From NCBI GenBank assembly GCA_030386875.1, contig CM059570.1:32045422-32109421 (forward strand): DNA of 64,000 nucleotides, given 5' to 3'. Below the pieces are notes generated by a model that made no database searches, was not told the DNA's origin, and worked only from the letters and a program-made list of their open reading frames with translations. Made by a program: the position numbers and the translations under genes. Positions 22,296 through 34,594 of this stretch are shown piece after piece. The stretch's first letter is position 1. Each line of letters starts with the position of its first letter. Source of the stretch: Morinoia aosen. Its lineage: Eukaryota > Arthropoda > Malacostraca > Amphipoda > Talitridae.

Positions 22296-24016
22296 TTAAC
22301 GTAGGGTATATTACGTACTTTGCAATGACGTAGGGTAATTCATCAAATATCGAACAGAAATCACGTGTGTCTAGAAACAACCTTCATAAATCGGTAACTT
22401 TTGCTCTGAATAACTCTTGCGGGCCTCAAGGTTATTCTTGAACAGTTGCTTTCTTGTTCTGTGATGTCGCTTGAAAGACAACGTAGATTATTGAAATGTA
22501 TTTATTGTTCTAAAAATCGAATTCTTTAGTAACATAATTTCATCAATATCGAACAGGAATCGAACAAGAATTTTGATTCGAACAGGATGGTTTGTCAATT
22601 AGTTCTCTTCGTATGGAACTTTTGTTAGACTATTAGCACGCCACGTATGGTTTGTCTATTAGTACGCCTCGTATATTTTGTTCATTAATATGCCTCGTAT
22701 GGTCTATCTATTTGTACACCTCATGTGGCCACTTGGAAAATAAACGTTTTTCTTTCATTCTTTTTTTCTTTGGTGCACTGGATTTTCTTGGAAGTGCTCG
22801 CGGTGGCACATCGGTTAAGGGATCGGACTTGTATGTTGGAGTCGCGGGTTCGTATCCCGGCGCTGGCGCTGCGATTTTCCCCGTTGGGTATAAGGGAAAG
22901 CTCAAGCACAATACCCCACTCGACCCAGGTGTCGGAAATGGGTACCGGCTTTACGGGGGAACCGTCATGGTGTCCTATATATAGTGTTAGTTATAAGACA
23001 TTTGAAAAACCAATGCTTAAGATCATTTGTATCAGGCTTGATTGGAAATAAAGCATCCCAAAGATGCCGATGTTTGTTTTGTTTGTTTGTTTGAAATAAC
23101 TGTCTCATTACTTATTTTCAAGATGCATTTGAATGGAGAGTTATCAAAATTTGAATATGATGTCGATGTTTCATTTGCAGTGTTTGTTGAACCATCATTG
23201 TAATCATCAACCTGTGTGACCTTTTTTGGAGTAGAGTGTAAAGCACTCGTCAATGAATTATTATTGATGCTTGCATCAATTTTCTTGGCAAGGGATTGAT
23301 CATCAGTAAATGTAGCCAGACGAATCATTGATGATCTTGAGGGCTTTGGAACACCAGCAGATGATTGATAGCCCCTCACCAGAATTCCCATCTTCAACTA
23401 TTCAATGTTATTATCAAGCGTTAATACAATATTTTAATGAAATAAAACAGGCGTTCAATAGATCGATTCAGTTATTTAAAAGAATTAAGAATCGAAAAGC
23501 TTTGTTCGAGGCATAAATTCATGATTTTTAAGGAATTTTGATTCGAACACCTTTGTTCAGTATTTAATACTGACATGAAAAAGGAACTGAATGTCGAACA
23601 TGGAATAATTATCAAGTTTTTGGCGGAAAAGAAAAAAATACAGTAACAGAACATCATATGACAACACTACTCTCTAGTTATGACGGGAGGTTGACGGTGA
23701 CCCAACAACAATTAAACCGTCGCAATTTTCCCGAGGTGCGTAAGATTTTTCGAGTGAAAAAATTCGACCAATTTGTAAGGGTCGTACAGAAAATGCGTTC
23801 GCAACAGCTGGTAGCAGTTTGCAGCTCACAGAAATGAGTTTTTATCACTAAAATAGGAGTTTTAGATGTAAGATCACTGGCACTGAGCAAGTTTGGATGC
23901 TTACTAAATTTATTACGCGCATATTTCCAAAGTTGTTCGATAATCAGTTCAGTTCGATATTTGATGAATTACCCTACTTAGCAATCATATAATTTAATAT
24001 AGGGCATATGACGTAA
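22296..24016. mobile_element. 1.7 kb element with long terminal inverted repeats
   Basis: The 28-bp block AGGGTAATTCATCAAATATC... at 22332-22359 recurs inverted at 23948-23975 with one difference. Outer ends are looser (ACGTAGGGTATATTACGT; inverted ATAGGGCATATGACGT). TTAA is present at 22296-22299. Inside are SINE copy 3 and a 121-codon minus-strand open frame (23032-23397, the first part over the SINE) without recognised motifs. Probably a DNA transposon relic. Confidence 0.6.
22793..23092 (+). mobile_element. tRNA-derived SINE, copy 3
   Basis: A box TGGCACATCGGTTAAGG, B box GGGTTCGTATCCC, the same body, hairpin GCATC-CCAAA-GATGC and a (TTTG)n tail. It sits inside the 22296-24016 inverted-repeat element. 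The open frames over it are shadows. Confidence 0.88.
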
Positions 24017-24501
24017 CCTTGTAATCTGAATACGTTTTTGCTACAAATTTTTCGCCCTTCCGAGATGAGTGAAGTGTGTCTATGGGTACAAACTTTACTG
24101 GAATAATTTAACTTTAGTAGCATGGACAAGGTTGTAATCAAGACACGCAAGAAGGGCTTTCTTCATTTGAGTGGATTGGCGAATTAGAAGCCCCTTTTAA
24201 ACATGGGTAAAATTTGAATTGTGGTAAATTGCTATAGTTAATTCAAGTAGATTCTTAAATTCATTCCTCGCTTGATTTAGAGCAGTATGCCATGACACAT
24301 TTCGTCCGTGACCATTAAACGTCTCTGCATAATTTCCTTGCAGCAAATTTGAGGTTTCGAAAAAATTCATGTAAAAATCGAACAGCATTAGTGCTTCAGA
24401 TCTTTAACACATCACCAAGCGCAAAACATGACAACTGCGAACACAATGCCTTTCTTGACGTAGCATCGTATTCTGGCTGTGCCGCGAGAGAGACGTCCGC
24501 C

Positions 24502-24645
24502 ATGTCTTTTCTGTTCCATGCTGTCGTGTGGACAGCGTACAGTTATGGACTGTACTACGATGTGAAACCACCTCAGGGGAATCACTTCGAACCCATATTT
24601 TATGCTAAAGGAGGCCGTTTCAAGTTTCTTACGTTTCTTAACATG
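24502..24645 (+). CDS. AIG1/ADTRP-like protein, first coding exon version a
   Basis: 48 codons from ATG to ATG|GTGAGT. The FAR-17a/AIG1 family are multi-pass membrane proteins; AIG1 and ADTRP are threonine hydrolases of fatty-acid esters of hydroxy fatty acids. The exon gives the first membrane segment (MSFLFHAVVWTAYSYGLYYD), a short loop, then GGRFKFLTFLNM, matching GGSWKFLTFIDL of human AIG1. Thr44 aligns with the catalytic Thr43 of human AIG1. The exon ends in phase 0. The frame is open upstream to 24349, but homology favours the ATG at 24502. A possible acceptor lies at 24343; alternatively the GC-richer stretch before the ATG is a 5' UTR. No second exon was recognised before version b. 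Confidence 0.85.
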
Positions 24646-25090
24646 GTGAGTACTTGATGGGAAAAATCGCCACTGTGGTCCGCGAAAGTTTGTACGCTTT
24701 GTTACAGGGTTTCCAGATTGGCTTTTTTCTGGCCAGATCTCAAGATAATTTTTTTTTCGAATGAAATTTGACATTAAAGAGCACGCAGTGTATCCTCTTG
24801 CATGGTTGTCAGATGCCGAGTGCTCGTAATGGTTTAATTTTATTCGGAATAAATTTTAACCTTCGAGGGTTTTGGCACGAAAAAGGGTAAAATGCTAAGC
24901 TTGCATTGGAGTAGTCTTCAACAGTCGAACGTAGGGAAAGCATGCCGTGATAGAAAAGTCTTTGATGTCTAAAAATGTTGCCCCACAGCATGATGGGGAT
25001 GTTATACCCGCAATTCGAACTGGAACCTTCAGTTGTGAAAAGTCATCGTCAACCGTGCGTAAAAGTGTGCCTTTTTTTGTTTGACTAGAA

Positions 25091-25485
25091 TGGGATAAAT
25101 TTTGGTTTGATTTAACGTCAGAGTGAAATAAATTTTGGTTTCATTTAACGTCAGAGTGTAATAAATTTTGGTTTCATTTAACGTCAGAGTGAAATAAATT
25201 CTAGTGTAATTTTAACGTCAAAGTGAAATAAAATTTGCGTGATTTTAACGTCAGAGTGAAATAAATTTTGCTTTTATTTAAACGTCAGAGAACGACAAAT
25301 TTTGGCGTGATTTTAACGTCAGAGTGAAATGAATTCTGGTTTGATTTTAACGTCAGAGTGAAATGAATTCTGGTTTGATTTTAACGTCAGAGTGAAATGA
25401 ATTCTGGTTTGATTTTAACGTCAGAGTGAAATGAATTTTGGTTTGATTTTAACGTCAGAGTGAAATGAATTTTGTTTTTTAACGT
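25091..25485 (+). repeat. ~34-bp tandem repeat, about 12 units
   Basis: Unit close to ttttaacgtcagagtgaaat plus gaattctggtttga. Early units are diverged (taaattttggtttcat), later units nearly identical, indicating recent expansion at the right side. Lies 0.45 kb into the intron after AIG1-like exon a. Confidence 0.9.
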
Positions 25486-26574
25486 TTAATTTATGTGTTG
25501 CAAGATGGTACGTCCAAAAGAACATCGATTAATTGTAAAAACGAGGAAAAGGCTCATCAAATAGATTATTTTGGTTTTAAACGTTTCTGGAACCAGCTTT
25601 ATTGTCATCTGTTTTATATCACTCAGTTTAGGTAATACAACGTTAGTAGTAAATTGAGAGGGAAATTAGAGGAAAGAAAACGTCCAACAGTGCAACGTAT
25701 CATCTGGAATAGTATAAACTGATTATAATTGAAAGATGATTTTTCCCTAAAAATGTGCAACTGTTACAGAATTCATATTTACTGTATAAACTGTCAATGC
25801 CATTAATTACTATTGTAATGTTAACATTTCCTGTGTTGAACTATTCCATATTCTCTTCTTATTTTTTAAATGCTGGTCGGTAAATTTAAACAATTTTTCA
25901 ACTCTATTCGTACATGAAGCGAGTTTGCAAATGAGCCTGGCAAGCAAATTGAAATCTATCGGTACCTACGTAGACTCTCTTTGTCGGTATATGCTTTCTT
26001 CTCTCTGTTATGAGCATAGATGTCTTGAGATGCGCTCGTTGTGATGACGTAATGCAAAGGTGAATGGTTAAAGGAATTCTAGTGTCGGCAACAAATTCGC
26101 TCTTTGTTTGTTAATCCGCAGCCATGCTCATCAGTGCAGTGTCGTCCCTGAGGAAGATTTAGGGTAGCTAAATTTAGGGTAAAGCTGTGATGGTGGTCGA
26201 AGGATTTTAGAACCATCGCTCATTTTTAAATGAAAATTAATTTTGAATAATTTGATTAGTTCGTACTCTCGCGCAGTGATTGAAATCAAGTCTAATTTTT
26301 CCATTTTCATTTTGTAGATGAAAATTTTGAATTTCATTCCTGAATTCCTGCTTTCGTGTATTGAATTTATGTACTTTGTTCTTCGTCACTGATCTCCGAA
26401 GTTTTATTATGTGTTAAATGATCAGTTGAAATTAATTGTTGTTTTTTGTGCTAAATTTTTAAGGTTTGCGATTTGCGCAAAGTGGCCAACTGTTTAGTTC
26501 TAAACACTGTGATCATGAGTTCTATTTCAATATCAGGCCTCGATCGTAGCTATGATACGAGCCTGTATTGTAAC
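25486..26574. other. Intron DNA, nothing recognised
   Basis: Part of the large intron after AIG1-like exon a. The minus-strand frame 26131-26337 has no motif. Confidence 0.5.
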
Positions 26575-26853
26575 TTAAACACGTTCGCCGCCTTTCCGTG
26601 GTTGTCAAAGGTTGGGTTGGTTAGGTTGTGAATAGCAGAAAAGGGAAATAATTAAGTCGACTTTAAGCTCAAATACATTTTTATCCATCCTAAGAAACAT
26701 GAAAAATAAATCGCTCGATAACATTTCACTTTAGATGATATTGGTTATACTTTGAAAAGGTTGGAAAAAATGAAATGTCATTTAATAATGTCGGCACGTG
26801 AATGAGTAATTTACCTATTGGTACACATATGGCCCAATACACGGAGAACATGT
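26575..26853 (+). mobile_element. Family D element, copy 2
   Basis: TTAA-acacgttcgccgcc ... acggagaacatgt, with ttaggttgtgaatagcagaa and catatggcccaatacacgg. Confidence 0.72.
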
Positions 26854-27731
26854 CGATAAGTTGATTACATGTTGGAACATATGTTGACCACTTGAATAAA
26901 GTGCTCACTTGAGTACTGGTATAAATAAATATCATTTCAGTTATTTCATAATCCATGTTTAAACAAAGTTTAGCGTGCGAGATGTCCTGTAATTATATTC
27001 TTCACACTTTGCAAGGATAAAAATGTATTCCAGCATTAAAGTTGTTTATTTGAATTCTGATGCTTATAGCCTAAGTAACCGCTCACACGTCTAAGAGTTC
27101 AAGGCGTTACTACGTCAGTGGAACTCGCGTAAAGATTTGGCTGGTGGCACGATATGCCTCCAGATATAATGGCTCTCAGCCATGCCGTTTTGTTACATTT
27201 CAATGCATCTCATCATCTCTGTCGTAGATAAATGGAACGCACAATGTTTCATATAAAGTAAGTTTTTTGATAATAAAATCCAGCCAAACGGTGAATATAG
27301 CAGAATCAACGGATGTTTTTTCATTACCGTTAACAAATCTAATTTCCATAACTGCTTTAACGGATAAACTCGAGATCACTCGTCATAGACATTAATTATC
27401 AGCAATCTTATTGCTCTTTCACTTGAAACGACGACTGAATCTGGCCCCCAGCTCAACATTTCGAAGAGGGGCCTGGCCCCCGTGGCACCCCCACCCCGCG
27501 CTGCGCTACTGGTTTCAGCGATAGCATGCAGCGATTTGTTCATTAGTGAAGTACGCATTTTTTATTTTTTATTTATTTGCAGTAATATGATTCTATTTTC
27601 GAATTACCCTCATAAATATCATTTAACTCTTACACTCAGCAATTCAAGTAGTGTTCCCTTGGGTAACCGTCTGTTCTGATAACCATACAAGAAGTAAATT
27701 CTGCTGGCCGTTTTGGTTTTTATATTGTTAT

Positions 27732-27958
27732 TTAACACTTTGGCTGGGGTAGTTAAACTGAAGTGTAATGTTCAACTCAAATTTAAAGTAAGTTGTAGTA
27801 AACAATGTTGAAAATAACAATCATAAACTTGATCGTGCATCTATTTAGTTTCGATTTAGTTTTATGGAATTTGAGTTTGTGACTACTGGTCGGTCAGCAG
27901 CAATCGAAATTCCTTCCATGGATCACTTGTGGCTCGTGTCGCAATCAAAGTGTGTTAA
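27732..27958 (-). mobile_element. Family B TTAA element, copy 6 (inverted)
   Basis: TTAA-cactttggctggggtag ... gtcgcaatcaaagtgtg-TTAA with actactggtcggtcagcagc inside, the inverse of the family's gctgctgaccgaccagtagt. Confidence 0.78.
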
Positions 27959-29522
27959 TAAACCTTTTCGTAGTTGCTGTCCATCGAAATTTTAACACTG
28001 TAAATCAATTCAACCTATTTGTCGATGAACTGTAGGATTCTTCTCACCATGATTCAACCTCTATGTCCGTAAACTAATTCAGAGCTAGTCTTGACCCGAT
28101 TTTGTTCTAAAAAGTTATTTGAGTTCATGTTTTCTCCGAAACCATGGGTCGAGCTCGTTAAGATGTACAAAAAATTGCAGATCATTGCTCTTCATATGAC
28201 CATCGGTCTCAAATGAGTATTTAACGATTTATAGCGGTAAGTTTGGTTTCGTCTCAATTGTTTCCCCACAGACATGCCTCTGCTATTAAAAGCTCAGAAA
28301 ACTTCTACACTATCGAATAGTTCTTAGCTACTCGAACATGATGGGTTAGGCTAGGTAGAATACAGAAATTTAAGTACATAGGATTAGGGTTAGCGCCAAA
28401 AAGTGGGCGAGCTTTGCTGATGCCAAACTTCAGTTGAAAATTCAAGGGTGGGTCTGGACGAACTTAGGAAAAAGTAAACCTACTTTCTTGTGCTGCAATT
28501 CGTATTGGTGAAAAGTTCGAGCCCATGAACATTGTTAACCTCATACCCATTAGAACCAGGTAGTAAAGGAGGGAATGGGACCCGTGCTTTCCATGGCGAG
28601 GCGAATGAACTAAAATGATACTCCTACAACGCCTTCAGTAAACGACTATTTACGTTATCTTATGTAGGAGTCAATGGGATTTCATTTTAATTGAAACAAA
28701 TTAGAGGCAAATGTTTGTTTTGTGTGCACGTTCTCCAATTTGTATTAAAAAAACAATTTCGATTTGAAGACACCAATAAGAATGAATTAGTTTTAGCTGC
28801 GAGTTCAATGGAGACGGAGATTTACTCCAGAGGCACCAACTTTGTAACATTTCACCTGTGAACGGAGCCATCAAATCTTTGGTCGTATTTGTAATGAAGA
28901 CTTCTACAGACATCAATCAGCAGCATTGCATTGCAATTTCATTGGACCCTTGTTGCAATCCTGTGAAATTATATGGGGGTATTATTTGCGCATGCAGTGA
29001 AGACTATGGTTTATTAATTATTGTCTTGTTCCAAAAATGACAAACGGTTTCTTCCATTGAATGAATGAGCTTCTTAGTATTCTGAGTATGATAACCGAGT
29101 ATGTAAGTTATTAACTTTGTTGTCAGCATCCGCTGTCCAAATTTACGCTTGAATTAGCAATGGCGTTCCTTATTGTAGCACTTAGTTGCTAACAACATTC
29201 CAACATTTATGAGAGAGGTACACTTCGTTTTAAAAATTTGTGAAGAAATAGTGTCCACTGGAATACAGTAGTTACGCCGAACTCTACTGTAGGCCGAAAA
29301 TCGGAGGAATAAACATTATCCATCCTCAGCAACCTATGTCCTCCGAGTTTCGAAGCTCAACAAGCTTCTCCTGAGGTTTGAGCTGCCTGAGATAGACCGG
29401 ATGCAGTGTACAGCAGATGATAGGGAGCGAGGGAGGATACCAGGGCGCCAGCAACAACTTTACGGTTACTCTAAATCCGTTTTAGAAAATTTAACCTAAA
29501 ATTTCGTTCGAGGTTTATGCCG
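27959..29522. other. Intron DNA, nothing recognised
   Basis: Open frames at 28701-28916 (minus) and 28858-29040 (plus) overlap on opposite strands and show no family motif. Confidence 0.5.
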
Positions 29523-29700
29523 TTAAACACGTTGACCGCGATGGGTTAACTGAAGTTCAATATTCAACTGAAATTTAAAGTCAAGAGTTGTAAGTAATTT
29601 TATCGATACCAAACATTAACCGGGTTAAATACCATTAATTCTAGAAGATTGTCAAAAATTTTCAAACGACCCATCGATGGGTCATATAAACAATGTGGTA
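29523..29700 (+). mobile_element. Family C element, copy 2 (right end lost)
   Basis: TTAA-acacgttgaccgcgatggg ... cgacccatcgatgggtca. The palindrome is nearly perfect; the sequence then runs into unrelated DNA. Confidence 0.7.
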
Positions 29701-30557
29701 AGTAGCTGATAATGCATTGAAGTAAACTTCTCTCTGTTCGTCTTTTGTCATAAAGGACCAGCAAAACTCGTGTGACACAAGTTTATTTTTACAACCTTCG
29801 TGGAGCCAATTGGAGATAGCACGGAGAATATTTTTTTTGTACTGTAGTTTGAGAATAATATCAGTTCGCTCAGAAAAGGGGAATGGGAAAGCAATAAGCA
29901 ATAGATTGTAGATCTCAAGAGTTCAATAAAGTCATCAAGATTTCAGCATCTAGTCCTCTGCCTCTGGACTCGAATTTAGAGCCTTTATAAATAGGAACGC
30001 CAAAGATAACTTTTTTTACCGAAAAGAATACGAGCGGAAGTTCAGATTGCAGAAAAAAGTCCCTGTCGCTGCTGATCGTCTGATGGAAAGGTTAAATTTG
30101 CTTATAATCCAAAGTTTCAACATTTCAAGTAGCGTCAATTTTGAAGACTTTGGCACCAGAACAGTAATGCGCTATGCAAAGTTTTGCGGAACGAGAGATT
30201 CCGTGATTCACTTTCGACGAGGCAACGATGTTGAAAGCAAAACACTGAATTACTACACTTGAGTGCCGTCTTTTTTTGTGTAACGCAAACATTACGTTTT
30301 TACCGATACTTTACTTTGTTAATGAAATTACTTTACTCTGTCATTCATGCTTCATATTAGTTTACTTCTCAGAGAAGTTCTTCATTCACATTTTTAAAGG
30401 GTGCATGATGAAAGATTAAGTGGATAGATGATTTTGTTTGAGGACGTTCAAACGAGGTAACTTTTTCATCAAAATTCGTGTTCGTATTTCCTAGCCGATA
30501 AGCAATTCCTCGAACCCACGCAGCTTGTTTTTGCTCTAAGGTACCGCTGTTAATAAA

Positions 30558-30793
30558 TTAAGCACGTTGGCCATTCGGTAACCCACCAGTGGCCACGATG
30601 GGGATTTCTAAAACACGGGTGATGCACGAGTGGTCGTAAACTGCACAAACTGCACGCACTGAATTTATACTTGCACCTGATGAAAATGAAGTGAATTCTT
30701 GTTCCAAGTAATTTTATGTTTTTTTTTTCATGTTGAAATTGAAATTCAATTGAATATATCATTTCAGTTTAACCGACCGCGGTTAACGTGTTG
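30558..30793. mobile_element. C-like TTAA element
   Basis: TTAA-gcacgttggccattcgg on the left; accgcggttaacgtgttgg on the right is its inverted counterpart. A ccaccagtgg palindrome lies near the left end. Confidence 0.6.
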
Positions 30794-30876
30794 GTAACCT
30801 CGAATCACGTTGAAATATTCAGCTAATTTTTATGGAGCGGAAACTTGTTTCTCGATCATTTTCAACAAATTGGTAC

Positions 30877-32206
30877 TTAACGCATTAACTGCGATACGAC
30901 TCACCAGTGAGTCGTGCTAAGGGGGACAACTCAGCGATTTTGGTCAAAATTTCGTTTTTTTTTAGCTGGGAAAGGGTTTTTAGGTAGGTATTGTGTCCTA
31001 AAATTTCATGGGGCTACGGGCTCTTGAATAACCCCCCCCCCCCCCCCCCCCTCTCAATTGGGGGAGTAGTGGGGGTTGAAAATCATGAATTTTTGACCCC
31101 CATATCTAAAGAAAACGAAAAAAAAGTGGAAAATTTGATTTCATTATTCTGTTAGAAATGTTGCAAGGGTTCCAAAACTGTCTTTTGTTTTTGTTTTAGT
31201 ATAAAAACTCATTGACTTCTATTCTTACAAAATGTCCGATATAATAACATAAATAACTAATATTTCCCATTTTCTTATATACTAAGGCCAAAGTCGAAAA
31301 GTTGCACTAGCAAAAATGTGTTTCTTTTTATAAAATGCATAAATTTGGAAAATTTAAGAACAATCAGTCCACAAAAAGAATTTACCGTATCTAAAAAATT
31401 TTCAGAAATGTATTTCATTTATGTAGTTTTTGCATGTTATATGTAATGCACAGTAGAAATATGGAATTATGCATGCATATTATTTATAGGTGATAACACA
31501 ACATGAATACAGCTTTCAAGTAAAAAATGTATTATTTTACATTTCACCACAAAATTTAGGTTTTTGCCTGTTTCATAAAAATCTAATTTTGCACTTAAAA
31601 ATGAATAGTAGTCAACGAGTTATCATGCTTCATACTACAAAAAAAATATGATTTTGGAAACCTTGTAACATTTCTAAGGAACTAATGAAATCGTATTTTC
31701 CAATTTTTCCCTATTTCTTTTTCTATCACCGTTGAAAGGGCTCAAAAAATGATTAATTATATCTTATTTTTTTTGATTAAAAAAATAGAAAATCCGGCTC
31801 CATGAGTTCGTCAGAAATGTTACAAGGATTCTAAAACTGTCTTTGGTTTTTTCTAGCATAAAAACTCGCTGAATTCTATTCTTTCGAAATGTGCGAGAAA
31901 ATTGTATAAAAAACGAATATTTGTCCTTTTCTCAACTAAGGCCAAAATAGAAAAAGGCTACATGAGAAAATGTGAGTTTCTGTTTGAAAATTACATATAC
32001 TGGACAAATTTCAGAACAATTTGTCCATAAATAAGAAATCGCGACACGATTGTCGTTTGAAAAAGTTTCAACAATCTTTCAAAATTGTTGGTATTTTTCA
32101 TTGGCCCAATTAATGCTTGGTATTTATAAAATTTCTAATAACTTTGAAATTTTAATTTGAGTTGAGTACAGAACTTCAGTTTAACCCATCGCAGTCAATG
32201 TATTAA
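30877..32206. mobile_element. Family E interior with family C-type ends, E4 (1.33 kb)
   Basis: TTAA-cgcattaactgcgatacg on the left, catcgcagtcaatgta-TTAA on the right: the terminal repeat type of family C. Also a perfect palindrome cgactcaccagtgagtcg (30898-30915). The interior has family E marks: tcctaaaatttcatgggg, a run of about 22 C, and repeated aaggattctaaaactgtctt blocks. Confidence 0.7.
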
Positions 32207-33530
32207 ACAATAGTTCTCAGACCCGACCATCTTTTGAATGGTCTGGAAGTTCACATACATGATGTATGGGTAGGGATGCGTTTAAATTTCGAAAGTTTCC
32301 ATTGAAAAGTAGCTATTACTGAATTGTTTGAAAAGTGCAAGACCTTTTAGAACGCACTGTATTGCGCGCAACCGTCCGGGCCATCGCTGAACAATTCGGT
32401 GAAGTACCTCACTTTTAATATATCTTTTGACTGTCGAGTCATAGAGCAGAATAAAATTTTGACGGGAAAATTAGTAGGTGAGATATCGTGAATTCTCTGA
32501 GCTCAAAATTCCTGTAAATTAATGTGCGGTATAATTTCGGTAAAAATTTTTGACAATAGTCATCAGTTTTTTCGTCCTTATCAGGGCGTCCAGCCTTCAT
32601 GCTCTATGAAGCCTACCTTACGTAACTTTTTACTGGCGTACAGGCTAAAAAGCTTCGATTTATGGTTTGAGCATCACAAATAATTCTTTCAGGAGGTCTG
32701 CGGTGCTTCATGCAGCACGTGATTTCGCGTAAAAACTGCCAAAAAAATATGCCTTTTATCGTTAGTGCGTAACCTGACGTTGTGGTGAGAGGATAGCGAC
32801 GCTCCCGCAGGTTGAGTAGCAACGGTGAACCTCAATAGTGGTGTTGGGTTCAATGTACCTGCTGTCTTGTATATGTGTGCTTCCTTCTACAATAGCTTCG
32901 TGATCATATGTTTGTGATACGATCAAACATGTTATCATTTTTGTGTGAATATATGTAATTCAGACCGAGGTATGAGTGCAGACTTCTACAATTAGCGAGG
33001 CACTGGCAGAAGATCTAATGATGAAGTAATTGAGATTCTCTCGGGCCTATTAGTTCTGGATGTAACGATGCTTTGTTGTGGTACACATGGTACAATTAGT
33101 TTTATGTGATACGCTTCTATAAACGAATTGTAAACCTTTCTATTCTACCTACTTTCATAGTTGGCCCAGTAAGTACATATTTTGATACCCTTTCATTTAA
33201 AAGGACCCCAGTTTTAAAAATACAAACACTTCAATTTTTTAACGTATGAATTTCTTTTAAATATCAGTAAATTTTACCGTTGCTGTAGTATTACTTTAGA
33301 TTATTCAGAACGTTCTAAGTTACTTTTCGAAATGTACGTAGTAAACTTTTAGGTACATAAGTGCTACAAGACTTGTAATGTTATTCCAGAATTCATCGTT
33401 CCGTTACTGGGATAGTCGTGACATTGATCATGTTCTGACCTCGGCGTTACTGATGCTTTAAATGAACCAGATTGAATGAAAGTGTTTTCCTAAGGTAGGA
33501 TTGAACTCGTTGTAAAGTTGGTAGTTAAAG
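32207..33530. other. Intron DNA, nothing recognised
   Basis: AT-rich, with a minus-strand 69-codon frame at 32613-32822 that is not recognised. Confidence 0.45.
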
Positions 33531-33632
33531 TTGCTTTATTCAGTCATCCTGACTACGCTACGCGCTGTGTTGAGGATTTTGGCCGTAAGAAACGACATAG
33601 CGTAGCTGTCGACTGAACAACTTTCGCTGCCG
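33531..33632. repeat. Imperfect inverted repeat
   Basis: aaagttgctttattcagtc...tacgcta pairs with tagcgta...gactgaacaacttt. Several bulges; loop about 30 bp. Confidence 0.5.
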
Positions 33633-33868
33633 GGTGTGCTGCTACGACGCCGTAGGGATTGAAAATTTCGACCTTGGAAGCTTTAGCTCGAAGATTCTTA
33701 TTATTTCTTCTGTAATTTCTTCTATTATCTTAAAGGGATTCAGCGATTCTCAGTGGCGGGTAGGAAGATGAAATTTAATATTCGTGGACAGTGCATCTTC
33801 TGATAGAATTAGATTAGTTTTTTATGGTCGGAAACTGTGATGAACTTTCCTGTTACTGCCTTTAAAAC

Positions 33869-33876
33869 TATATAAG
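33869..33876 (+). promoter_or_regulatory. Possible TATA box
   Basis: TATATAAG followed about 30 bp later by a pyrimidine-A start-like site. The following 150 bp could equally be an old LTR. No gene is recognised directly downstream. Confidence 0.25.
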
Positions 33877-34199
33877 TGGCTCTCGGTATTGAGCTGAAGT
33901 GCCATTTGACGGTGTATAGTAGCGAATAGTGCGAATGACTATCCGTATAGACAGTAGTACCTATTGTACTCTGTGTGTGCTAGTACTAACAAGTATTAGA
34001 GAGCCCGCGTTTCTTTGTATCTCGTCGCTTTTGTAATTCATTTTTGTGAACTATCTAACCAAATAATACCCGTTGTGTGTTTATTTATGTATCTGTTTGG
34101 TGTCCGCTTCTTAAGAAAATAGGATGTCTGAGTTTGCGGTATCATGGATACCGAATTCCTCAATATTACATTAAAAGATGGCCTTTTACATGCATTGAT

Positions 34200-34350
34200 A
34201 TGTTTGAAATTTTATCAGGATAGGTTTGTTTAGTATAGGTGTGATTAGATTAGGATAGCAAAGGTTAGGTAATATTGACAGAATTTTTTCACGGGTCCAC
34301 CTAACTTAACGAAGACGATACTGTTGCTGTATTGTTCGTGGAATTTCCAC
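34200..34350 (-). repeat. Inverse copy of the 10160-10520 repeat
   Basis: Contains aggataggtttgtttagtat, ggttaggtaatattgacaga, cacgggtccacctaactt and gtggaatttccacggg in the order expected for an inverted copy. Confidence 0.6.
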
Positions 34351-34436
34351 GGGTACAGCTACGACCTAATGATACTCTTGGTTTATTTGTTTAGTGTCCG
34401 CTTCTTCTATGCACATGATGAAGATAGCCATAATGA

Positions 34437-34594
34437 CCGTATCTGTGATACGAATTTCACCAGTGCGCAAGTACAGTAATATTCTTTATCGCGGGTACTG
34501 TTAGGACGGGAATATTTGTTTGTCATCCACATTTGGCAGTTTGATTTAAGAAAGGTATTGAATCCCGTCATTTTTGGCGGGCCGTGCACACTAG
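34437..34594 (+). mobile_element. Helitron-like 3' end
   Basis: Ends with a hairpin CCCGTCA-TTTT-TGGCGGG (34564-34581; one G-T pair), nine bases, then CTAG followed by T: the arrangement of Helitron 3' termini. The internal gtatctgtgatac block recurs at ~37994, where a 5'-like TCTATACTATATCAAGAGGG occurs at 37937. The 5' limit of this copy is not fixed. Confidence 0.5.

Noticed and set aside
22652-23051. Overlapping frames of 108-110 codons
   Set aside because: They run across a tRNA-derived SINE; the same peptide words recur in reverse over the other copies.
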